DNA of 64,000 bases from Chlorobiota bacterium (GTDB lineage Bacteria > Bacteroidota > Ignavibacteria > Kapaibacteriales > UBA961), in assembly GCA_014191195.1 (NCBI GenBank), contig BJGZ01000011.1, forward strand, positions 18,173-82,172, in the 5' to 3' direction. Below, piece after piece: positions 56,843 through 64,000 of the stretch. The translations under genes and the position numbers were made by a program. Positions within the stretch are counted from its first letter, which is position 1. Every line of letters starts with the position of its first letter. The notes beneath the pieces were generated by a model. The model saw only the letters and a list, made by a program, of their open reading frames with translations. It was not told where the DNA came from and searched no databases.

Positions 56843-57934
56843 TTAGCTTTCTGATATAATTAACTCTGATAGTATTCGATGAAAGTGATGCGTACCTTTT
56901 TCACGATTTGTGGAAAACCTACCTGTTGTATATACTCTTGATTTGAGTCCTTTGAACACATTTTCAACCACGAATTCATCTTCTCTCTCTACTTTATCTA
57001 ACATTGCTCCTGCACCAGAATGTAATTTACTTTCATCATAAACATAAGTAATAAAACTAACTTTTGTTTTCTCTATAGAAATAGGCTTCACGATATTTAT
57101 AGATAGTCCCCAAGGATAGAAATTAAACATCATATTTGGGAATATCCAATAATAATAAGCAGCTATAGATTTGCCATAATCAGGATGGCCTTCAGGCAAT
57201 GTAAAACATTCTTCACCATCTTTTGCATAGCCAATTTGTACATTACAAAAATCATATAATTCAGTAGTGTATTGTCCATAATCCAAAACAGAATTCAAAT
57301 CTTGATGGACAAAAGGTATATGAAAACCCTCCAAATAATTGTCGCAATACAAGGCCCAATGGGCATTCACAAGATAATCTTTTCCCAAACTAGGATGATG
57401 CACAAACTCTTCGAGTGGCAAAAATCCAATCCGCTCATTCATGATAGAAAGAATTTTTTGAAAATCGAATGTGGGTGATATGCTAGTAAATAAAAATTGA
57501 CCCCATTCTATAAGGTTGAATGCGTGCAAATCATCGCATGGTCTAGGGAAACTTTCTGTCAATGAAAATTCTGGCATCGAAACAAATGCTCCATTTTGAT
57601 TGAACCTTCTGCCATGATACATGCATGTAAGGAATTTGCATGAACCAGGATTATGCACAATGATATTACCACGATGAGTGCAAACATTTGAAAGGCATTT
57701 TACTATATCATCCTCAGTTCTTACCAATACCATCGGTTCATTTAAATATCCATCTAATAGACTGAATGGATAAGCTGTATTTGCAAGTCTTATCAATTGT
57801 TTATCACCAATCAATTGCCATGATGATGCGAATATTTGATCTTTCATGCTCTCAAATATTGTTTTATCATGATAAAAGTAGCCAGGCAAAGTTTCTGCTT
57901 TGCTGATATCGGGATCTATATAGAATTGTTTCAT
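56843..57934 (-). CDS. Rieske non-haem iron oxygenase, alpha-subunit type
   Basis: 363-residue ring-hydroxylating/choline-monooxygenase-like oxygenase. The N-terminal Rieske domain binds a 2Fe-2S cluster through CTHRGN and CMYHGRR (CxH and CxxH). The C-terminal SRPBCC domain carries the iron-binding DNYLEGFHIPFVH (two His) and a later acidic segment (EREDEFVVENV) supplying the third ligand. The substrate is unknown; electron-donor genes are not adjacent. It is the only long minus-strand gene in the last 30 kb apart from the Maf end. Confidence 0.88.
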   Translation of the reverse strand: MKQFYIDPDISKAETLPGYFYHDKTIFESMKDQIFASSWQLIGDKQLIRLANTAYPFSLLDGYLNEPMVLVRTEDDIVKCLSNVCTHRGNIIVHNPGSCKFLTCMYHGRRFNQNGAFVSMPEFSLTESFPRPCDDLHAFNLIEWGQFLFTSISPTFDFQKILSIMNERIGFLPLEEFVHHPSLGKDYLVNAHWALYCDNYLEGFHIPFVHQDLNSVLDYGQYTTELYDFCNVQIGYAKDGEECFTLPEGHPDYGKSIAAYYYWIFPNMMFNFYPWGLSINIVKPISIEKTKVSFITYVYDESKLHSGAGAMLDKVEREDEFVVENVFKGLKSRVYTTGRFSTNREKGTHHFHRILSELIISES

Positions 57935-58350
57935 ATCAGTTATTTACAAAAGAAATGTTAATGTTTAATCAAAGAATAATTATAATGTTTTAATTCAAAA
58001 ATGTACTTTTTTACATGGATATAATGATGAAAAATCTTCGATTGACTTAGACATTAATAACTATGAGATCTTTCATTATTCGAAAAAGGTAAAAGAATCT
58101 ATTCATAAAAGTAGTAAGAAGAAATATCATTATAGATCAATTTCTTGCTAACACAAACTTGTTTCCGTGAAGCCACCAGAATTATTGTATCAAATTTGTA
58201 CCATCAGTATTACAAATTCTTGTAAGCCTATATTAAAAAAACGACTTGTAATTATATTCAGTATACAATGGAGTTATGTAACTTAAAAAATAGGAATGAA
58301 CTAATTATAATATATAACAGTTATTTTACATATTATTCAAAGAGTTATAC
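57935..58350. other. 416-bp intergenic gap between divergent genes
   Basis: Contains the divergent promoters for the Rieske oxygenase and SOUL genes. A start-less open stretch at 57969-58151 (plus strand) reads GYNDEKSSIDLDINNYEIF and then a Lys-rich tail; it may be a gene remnant or chance. No hairpin with a T tract, repeat or RNA gene was recognised. Confidence 0.5.
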
Positions 58351-58944
58351 ATGAAAATCACAATCATTTCTTTTATCATTTGTATTATTGTCCTCATATT
58401 AGCCCAAGTGTATATTACTATGAGTACCACAAGAACAGAACAACACAAATATCAAGTACTTAAATCATTTAGCAATGTTGAAATTCGCAAATATGAACCT
58501 GCTATATTCTCTAGCGTTATGCTTGGAAAGAATAGTTATCGTGAGATTTCTGGTAAAGGCTTTGGCATTTTGGCAGGATATATTTTTGGTGGTAATGAAA
58601 AAAAAGAAAACATCTCAATGACATCTCCAGTAACTATGGAATTGGGTGATTCAACCAAAATGAAATTCATGGTACCCAAAGGATATACGATGAATTCTTT
58701 GCCTGAACCAAATGATAAGAGAATTATATTTGAACAGCAAAATGAAAAGATTATCGCAGCGATTCAATTTGATGGTTGGGCAGATAATGATAAAATTGAA
58801 TATTATACAGAACAGTTGAAAAGTTCTTTGGCTAAAGAACATATAAGCCATACAAACAAATTTTCATATTTAGGATATAATCCTCCATACGAAGTAATTA
58901 ATCGTCGAAATGAAATCATAGTAGAATTAATAGATTTTAAGTAA
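58351..58944 (+). CDS. SOUL-family haem-binding protein
   Basis: 197 residues with one N-terminal membrane anchor (about 2-23) and a SOUL/HBP domain: VLKSFSNVEIRKYEPAIFSS, GKGFGILAGYIFGGN, ISMTSPVTME and FMVPKGYTM are characteristic. Eukaryotic relatives bind haem; bacterial members are widespread with unclear roles, perhaps haem or tetrapyrrole handling in the periplasm. It stands between the Rieske gene and a decayed membrane-protein gene. Confidence 0.9.
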   Translation: MKITIISFIICIIVLILAQVYITMSTTRTEQHKYQVLKSFSNVEIRKYEPAIFSSVMLGKNSYREISGKGFGILAGYIFGGNEKKENISMTSPVTMELGDSTKMKFMVPKGYTMNSLPEPNDKRIIFEQQNEKIIAAIQFDGWADNDKIEYYTEQLKSSLAKEHISHTNKFSYLGYNPPYEVINRRNEIIVELIDFK

Positions 58945-59007
58945 TTCTCAAGAATTTCTTTTGCTTAAAGATTTTATTTTTACAAAATATATTTACGTGA
59001 ATATTAT

Positions 59008-59325
59008 ATGAAATTCCTTCCTACAATCCCACGTATTCTTGGCATTCTTGCTATTGCATTTGTAAGCCTTTTTGATACATATGATCCCTACATGTATACT
59101 CATGATTATTCTTGAAATTGCTTGGAGATGAGAATTAATTTGTGAAATTCTATATATCCTAATTGGTATTTACTTAGTCCTTTTATCTTTATTCATGATT
59201 ATCGAATGAATAATTTATTTCTTATCAGTTTTTAAATTATAGCGATGATTACATTCCCTTTTATTCTTTCCGGAACCCTCTTTGTGTTGAGTCATTTTAG
59301 AAAGAAGAATATATCATTACAATAA
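59008..59325 (+). pseudogene. Decayed small membrane-protein gene
   Basis: A broken gene with the same reading order across three pieces: MKFLPTIPRILGILAIAFVS in one frame (ATG 59008), then from about 59099 a second frame LMIILEIAWR-stop-ELICEILYILIG, then back to the first frame (59245) ITFPFILSGTLFVLSHFRKK and a stop at 59325. The TGA at 59129 stands where a Trp codon is expected between Arg and Glu. The pieces together look like a ~110-residue four-helix family common in Bacteroidota, with two frameshifts and at least three internal stops. Confidence 0.75.
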
Positions 59326-59397
59326 TCAAATATATTCTCTTCTCAGTCTATTGAATGTGTGTAAATTGGAGATATAACAACTTCAAATTGATAGTTC

Positions 59398-61569
59398 ATG
59401 ATTCAAAATCTTCCAGTTGCAGGCATGACATGTGCCGCATGCGTAACAAGAGTCGAAAAAAACCTCAAGAAAATGACAGGTGTAACAAATGCAACTGTAA
59501 ATCTTGCAACAGAATCTGTCCGCATTGATTTTGATGTCAATACCATATCCATAGAATCAATTTCAGAACAACTTCATGAAACAGGATATGAACTTATTAT
59601 CAAAAAAGAACCAGATAATGTAGATGATAGACTTCTAAATAGAGAAATAGATATTCGAAGGGATTTCTTTATAAGCCTGATATGCACACTTCCTGTATTT
59701 TCTCTCTCTATGGGCTTAATGTTAAGTCCAGTATCAGAAATCTTTCCGATTTCGATGAATGTGTTAAATGTTATATTCTGCTTTTTATCACTATTAGTTC
59801 TCACTATTCCTGGTAGAAGATTTTTTGTTCCTGCATGGAAACTAGCTATGCACGGAGCATCTGATATGAATACACTAGTATCTTTAGGAACCAGCATTGC
59901 ATGGCTATATAGCACGTATGAATTGATTTTTGGTGAGCATTCCGGGCATTCCCAACATCTTTACTTTGATTCTACGACAACAATCATTACCCTTGTTTTG
60001 CTTGGAAAAATGCTGGAAACAAAAGCCAAAAGAAAAGCAGGAAATGCATTACAATCTCTTCTTAATATACAGTCTACCAAAGCATTAAAAAAAACAATCG
60101 AGGGATCATTTATAGAATGTAATGCATCAGATATTGTCATTGGTGATATTTTAATGATACGTCCGGGTGAATCATTCCCTGTAGATGGAATCATTATTTC
60201 AGGAGATACATCGTGCGATGAATCTATGTTGACAGGTGAATCGCATCCAATAATAAAAAAAATTGGAGATTCAGTAATAGGCGGAGCAATCAATATTGAT
60301 TCATCGATTGAAATTCAAGCAACTGCTATAGGCTCGGATACTGTCTTATCTAAAATTGCAGCCATTGTAAAAGAAGCACAAGGCTCAAAAGCTGCTATTC
60401 AATCTTTGGCAGACAAAATTTCCTCAGTTTTTGTGCCTTTAGTACTTATCACTAGCATTATTACATTTATCATATATTTTGCATTCTTACATGCATCTTT
60501 TAATGATAGTATTTTACCAACTATTGCAATTCTTTTAATAGCTTGTCCATGCGCTTTGGGCTTAGCCACTCCTACTGCAATAACAGTTGCAATTGGCACT
60601 GGTGCAAAACATGGAATTATCATACGAAACGCTGATGCATTAGAAAAAGCAGGTAATATTGATATTGTAGCTTTCGATAAAACAGGTACTTTAACAATAG
60701 GTAAGCCACATTTACAAAGTATACTGATCGTAAATCCTGATTATAACCGTGATATATTGATTTCATATGCATCGGCAATAGAGCAATATTCCTTACATCC
60801 TTTTGCGCAAGCAATCATAAAAGAATGTCAAGAGATTATGCATGCCGACTCAGTTCAAGAGATTCCAGGCAAAGGAATGATTGGGATTATTCAAGGACAT
60901 CGTATTCATATCGGAAATCTTTCATGGCTTTCTATTCAGGGAATTTCTTTTGCAGAAATACAAAACCAAGATATAAAGCAAGAACATTCGATATTGGGTA
61001 TGAGTATTGATAATATTGCTGCAGGACTTTTCATTTTTGCCGATGAAATTAGAGATGAATCTATTGATATAATTACAAAGCTTCATCAATCTGGTATCCG
61101 CACAATAATGCTTAGTGGAGATCATCCAGATACTGCTAATGCAATCGCTAAAAAAATTGGAATTCTAGAAGTAATAGCAGGAATTTTACCGCATCAAAAA
61201 TTAGAAAAAATTGATGAATTTCAAAAGCAAGGTCATAGAATAGCAATGATTGGAGATGGAATTAACGATGCGCCAGCACTAGCGAAAGCAAATCTAGGTA
61301 TTGCAATGGGAAGCGGAACAGACATCGCAAAGAATACTGCAGATATAACAATTATGAATACTGATTTATATGCAGTCATAAAGGCAATAAGGCTATCAAA
61401 AAATACAATGCGTATTATTAAACAAAATTTCTTTTGGGCTTTTATCTTTAATATTATTGGTATACCATTAGCTGTAAGTGGGAATTTAAGTCCAACATTT
61501 GCTGCAGCTGCAATGGCATGTAGCTCGGTAAGTGTTATTTCTAATTCACTAAGATTAAAAAAACTGTAA
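59398..61569 (+). CDS. copA: Copper-exporting P1B-type ATPase
   Basis: 723-residue inner-membrane pump that exports Cu(I). An N-terminal HMA domain (GMTCAAC, Cys12 and Cys15), eight expected membrane helices, the TGES actuator motif, the transmembrane CPC metal site (Cys383-Pro-Cys385), the phosphorylated Asp427 in DKTGTLT, HP-loop (SLHPFAQAI) and GDGINDAPAL are all present. One HMA domain and this length fit CopA. No CueR/CsoR regulator or chaperone gene is adjacent. Confidence 0.96.
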   Translation: MIQNLPVAGMTCAACVTRVEKNLKKMTGVTNATVNLATESVRIDFDVNTISIESISEQLHETGYELIIKKEPDNVDDRLLNREIDIRRDFFISLICTLPVFSLSMGLMLSPVSEIFPISMNVLNVIFCFLSLLVLTIPGRRFFVPAWKLAMHGASDMNTLVSLGTSIAWLYSTYELIFGEHSGHSQHLYFDSTTTIITLVLLGKMLETKAKRKAGNALQSLLNIQSTKALKKTIEGSFIECNASDIVIGDILMIRPGESFPVDGIIISGDTSCDESMLTGESHPIIKKIGDSVIGGAINIDSSIEIQATAIGSDTVLSKIAAIVKEAQGSKAAIQSLADKISSVFVPLVLITSIITFIIYFAFLHASFNDSILPTIAILLIACPCALGLATPTAITVAIGTGAKHGIIIRNADALEKAGNIDIVAFDKTGTLTIGKPHLQSILIVNPDYNRDILISYASAIEQYSLHPFAQAIIKECQEIMHADSVQEIPGKGMIGIIQGHRIHIGNLSWLSIQGISFAEIQNQDIKQEHSILGMSIDNIAAGLFIFADEIRDESIDIITKLHQSGIRTIMLSGDHPDTANAIAKKIGILEVIAGILPHQKLEKIDEFQKQGHRIAMIGDGINDAPALAKANLGIAMGSGTDIAKNTADITIMNTDLYAVIKAIRLSKNTMRIIKQNFFWAFIFNIIGIPLAVSGNLSPTFAAAAMACSSVSVISNSLRLKKL

Positions 61570-61592
61570 CTTCAATGTATCATTGTTATTAA

Positions 61593-61862
61593 GCAATTCC
61601 CGATCAAAGATCTTCAGAAGTAGATAATGATCATCTTGGAAATGTACGATATATTGTCGAAACAGGAGCTTGTATTCCATATTTTGGTACAGATAATCAT
61701 TTTTCTGCATGCTTAGCTGTTTGTATATTTAATCATAAAGATTGGGCCAAGGATTTTGAAGGTTTTCAAACAAAGCTGTTTCTGAATGTGCAATTAAAAA
61801 CATCTCCTAAACCAATAGACCCAGAGATAGATAAGCATTGGTATTCACTTTTACATCGTTAA
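61593..61862 (+). pseudogene. Start-less fragment with 4Fe-4S-like cysteines
   Basis: An 89-codon frame open from a TAA just upstream to a TAA at 61862, without any ATG/GTG/TTG near its start. It encodes VRYIVETGACIPYFGTDNHF and then SACLAVCIFNHKDWAKDFEG. The cysteine pattern recalls the second 4Fe-4S motif (CxxC...VCPFN) of epoxyqueuosine-reductase/reductive-dehalogenase-type domains, with Ile replacing Pro. Probably the 3' relic of a larger gene. Four bases separate its stop from the next start. Confidence 0.5.
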
Positions 61863-61865
61863 TCC

Positions 61866-63590
61866 ATGAATAATTCAGTCGTTCTCGTAATCGTTTTTTT
61901 TCTTTCTACTTTTGTATTTGGCTGTTCACAGCAAGAAGAACAAACATTAATTTCTGCAAAAGGAAATAAAAATTATGGAGGTACCTTTAGAATAAATATG
62001 ATTAGAGGTAATCCAAATGGATTAGATCCTGTAATCATCAATAGCAAATTAGCAGATGATATAGCTTTACAAGTATATGATAGATTAATTTCATTTGATT
62101 CTAGTTTAGGTGTAATTCCAGAAGCAGCAAGTTCATGGGAAATTTCAGAAGATGGAAAACAATATATCTTTCATATAAAAACAGGGATTCGTTTTCATGA
62201 TAATCAGTGTTTTAAAGGTGGAAAAGGCCGATTAATGATAGCAAAAGATATTGAGTATTCTCTGATAAGGGCTTGCGATCCTAAAGCTAGAACAGTTCAT
62301 TATTGGGCATTTAAAGATAAAGTTCTTGGAGCAAATGAATTCTATGAAGGCCGAGTTGCAGGAAAGCAGCTTAATAATTTCGAAGGAATTAAAGCAATAA
62401 ATGATAGTACCTTAAAGATTCAATTAATTCGCCCATATTCACCTTTTTTATTATTATTAGCTAACTCATTGGGTTGTATAGTACCTAAAGAGGCAGTTGA
62501 TTTTTATGGTAGAGATTTCTTTCAACATCCAGTGGGTACTGGTCCATTTATTTTTGAAGAATGGCGTCCAGATATTTCGATGACATTCAAAAGAAATCCT
62601 CAGTATTGGCAAAAAGATGAACATGGTAATTCTCTTCCATTTTTAGATAAGATTATCTTTAGTTTTATTAAAGATGATAAAATCCAATTAAAAGAGTTTA
62701 CCGACGGTAATTTTGATGAATGTTTTACTTTACCTACCGAGTTTTTTGAAGATATTATCGACACAAAAACAAAGAAAACCAAAGGAATATATAATCAATA
62801 TCAATTACAGACTGAACCTGCATTATTAACATGGTTTATTGATTATTTATGTACACAAGCACCATTTGATAATCCCAATATCAGGCGTGCATTTAGTTAT
62901 GCAATAGACAGAAAAAGTATTGTTAAATATGTTTTGAAAGATGCTCCATTTGGACCTGCTTTTCATGGCATAACTCCACCAGTATTTAAAAATTATGATA
63001 TCAATCTTATACCTGGTTTTGATTTGAATGTACAAAAAGCCAGAGAATTGCTTGCCAATGCTGGATATCCAAATGGTAAGAATTTTCCTCGGATTACTTT
63101 CCATATCTATCAAGAACCACGATTGGTGCAAGTAGCTGAAGCTGTTAGATCTATGATTAAAAATAATCTGGGAATTGAATTACAAATTCAAACGATACAA
63201 TTCTCTGAATTCCTAGAATTAGCCGAACAGGGAAAATTATCTATGTGGGGCACTCGTTGGTATGGAGATTATCCCGATCCAGAGAATTATATCAATCTTT
63301 TAGATGGAGCTTTAGTACCAAATACTATGCAAGAACCAAGTTATCCCAATAGTACGCGATATAAAAATGCTGAAGCAAGTGCATTATTCTCACAAGCAAT
63401 GGCAGAAAACAATGAAACAAAACGCATGGATCTTTATCGCAAAGCAGAATCTATTGCTATAGCAGATGCACCGGCAACAATGCTTTTTTATGAAAATCAT
63501 TATCGTCTTTTACAGCCCTGGGTACATGGATATCCTCTTAATGGTTTAGCTAGAATAGTGCTAAAAGATGCGTGGTTTTCAAAAAAATAA
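61866..63590 (+). CDS. Peptide/nickel ABC transporter substrate-binding lipoprotein (SBP_bac_5)
   Basis: 574 residues, lipobox VFGCS. The family-5 extracellular solute-binding fold is clear from LQVYDRLISFDSSLGVIPEA, AASSWEISEDGKQYIFHIKT, GTGPFIFEEWRPD, RRAFSYAIDRKSIV and ELLANAGYPNG. Such proteins bind oligopeptides, dipeptides or nickel for an ABC importer; here no permease or ATPase gene follows in the window, so it may work with one encoded elsewhere. Confidence 0.9.
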   Translation: MNNSVVLVIVFFLSTFVFGCSQQEEQTLISAKGNKNYGGTFRINMIRGNPNGLDPVIINSKLADDIALQVYDRLISFDSSLGVIPEAASSWEISEDGKQYIFHIKTGIRFHDNQCFKGGKGRLMIAKDIEYSLIRACDPKARTVHYWAFKDKVLGANEFYEGRVAGKQLNNFEGIKAINDSTLKIQLIRPYSPFLLLLANSLGCIVPKEAVDFYGRDFFQHPVGTGPFIFEEWRPDISMTFKRNPQYWQKDEHGNSLPFLDKIIFSFIKDDKIQLKEFTDGNFDECFTLPTEFFEDIIDTKTKKTKGIYNQYQLQTEPALLTWFIDYLCTQAPFDNPNIRRAFSYAIDRKSIVKYVLKDAPFGPAFHGITPPVFKNYDINLIPGFDLNVQKARELLANAGYPNGKNFPRITFHIYQEPRLVQVAEAVRSMIKNNLGIELQIQTIQFSEFLELAEQGKLSMWGTRWYGDYPDPENYINLLDGALVPNTMQEPSYPNSTRYKNAEASALFSQAMAENNETKRMDLYRKAESIAIADAPATMLFYENHYRLLQPWVHGYPLNGLARIVLKDAWFSKK

Positions 63591-63609
63591 TGAGAATTAT
63601 GTGATAATA

Positions 63610-63702
63610 TTCCCCTCAAATTTGAGGGGTGGCAAATTCAGATTTGTCGGGGTGTTCATTTTCTCACCCCGCCCTGCGGGCTTCCCTCGCACGAGGGGAA
63701 AA
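63610..63702 (-). repeat. GC-rich multi-hairpin repeat, copy 2 (inverted)
   Basis: Contains the perfect palindrome CCCCTCAAATTTGAGGGG, the stem CGGGGTG/CACCCCG, GCCC-TGC-GGGC and CCCTCG-CA-CGAGGG in a row. The reverse complement of 63660-63675 equals the 16-mer core of copy 1. It is longer than copy 1 by an extra outer hairpin, and lies in the gap before the convergent maf end, where it could also terminate transcription. Confidence 0.7.
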
Positions 63703-63797
63703 AGAAGTAGATAACTCCATGACCGGGGTTGTTTTCTTTCTCTAGCCATGCTCTTCTATTGCTTCTCGGATGATTACAATAAAAAAACTTCTATAGG

Positions 63798-64000
63798 TTA
63801 ATCAGAAATTAATCCTCTTAGCATTCCATATAATTTCTCTAAAGGAAGCCCCACAATATTATAATAACAGCCTACAATTTTTTGCACAAATACTGCCCCA
63901 AAATCCTCTTGAATTCCATATGCACCTGCTTTGTCCATTGGCGATCCAGTTGCTATATATGCATAGATTTCATCGTCTTCTAATATTCTAAATGTTACTT
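63798..64000 (-). CDS. Maf-like nucleotide pyrophosphatase, C-terminal part (cut by window edge)
   Basis: The last 67 codons of a Maf/YhdE-type protein, a house-cleaning enzyme hydrolysing modified or canonical nucleoside triphosphates. The signature [20 protein letters not shown] followed by [19 protein letters not shown] is diagnostic. The 5' part lies beyond the window. The gene is convergent with the substrate-binding-protein gene. Confidence 0.88.
   Translation of the reverse strand, partial: VTFRILEDDEIYAYIATGSPMDKAGAYGIQEDFGAVFVQKIVGCYYNIVGLPLEKLYGMLRGLISD

Noticed and set aside
57969..58151. Open stretch in the Rieske-SOUL gap
   Set aside because: No start codon, no recognised similarity, and length expected by chance in AT-rich DNA; mentioned only in the gap entry.

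Overview
This AT-rich window looks like chromosome from a Gram-negative member of the FCB group (Bacteroidota/Chlorobiota side; an Ignavibacteria- or Kapabacteria-like lineage is my best guess, by inference only). The support is: a PorU-type C25 sortase of the type IX secretion system (T9SS); several exported proteins ending in T9SS-like sorting domains; OmpA, PD40 and SBBP outer-membrane/surface proteins; many lipoproteins; an F-ATPase operon without its beta and epsilon genes; and a textbook Bacteroidetes-type promoter (TTTG, 20 nt, TATTTTTG) in front of a tRNA-Gly gene.

Layout. 0-9 kb: 5' part of a DEAD-box helicase gene, a MetH that ends before the reactivation domain, a prolyl oligopeptidase, an M15 carboxypeptidase, an unrecognised exported protein, and a crtZ/cystathionine beta-synthase pair. 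9-17 kb: a three-gene envelope operon (vWA-OmpA lipoprotein, sorting-domain protein, barrel-like protein), purD, then an ECF sigma factor with a membrane anti-sigma candidate whose C-terminus looks like a beta-barrel, and an ASH-type lipoprotein. 17-26 kb: lipB, tRNA-Gly, the 1936-residue PorU-like sortase, a haem/copper exported protein, and panB. 26-34 kb: ATP synthase operon atpZ-atpI-atpB-atpE-atpF-atpH-[outer-membrane protein]-atpA-[hldD-like]-atpG. 34-39.6 kb: two paralogous four-cysteine lipoproteins with strong terminators, an MlaE-type permease with a TPR protein, and two lipoproteins.

39.8-54 kb: a surface cluster. Four tightly packed genes encode a small barrel-like protein, two lipoproteins and a PD40/OmpA-like protein. 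Two giant paralogues follow, each with seven exactly 192-bp SBBP repeats (a predicted seven-bladed propeller), a variable number of Ig-like modules and a C-terminal sorting domain. The first giant gene is preceded by an inverted repeat that could fold over its own start codon.

54-64 kb: a looser, partly decayed region. It holds a pore-only remnant of a voltage-gated-type channel, a clearly broken small membrane-protein gene, a start-less 4Fe-4S-like fragment, a pair of tiny overlapping membrane ORFs, and intact genes for a CapA-like protein, a DUF2805-like protein, a Rieske oxygenase, a SOUL protein, CopA, an oligopeptide-binding lipoprotein and the end of Maf. Two inverted copies of a GC-rich multi-hairpin repeat (about 55.7 and 63.65 kb) bracket most of it.

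The most unusual points are the start-codon stem at 45.44-45.51 kb, the barrel-bearing anti-sigma candidate, the chimeric ATPase operon with its palindromes, the exact 192-bp twin propellers and the inverted GC-rich repeat pair. No complete, unmistakably new defence or mobile system is visible.
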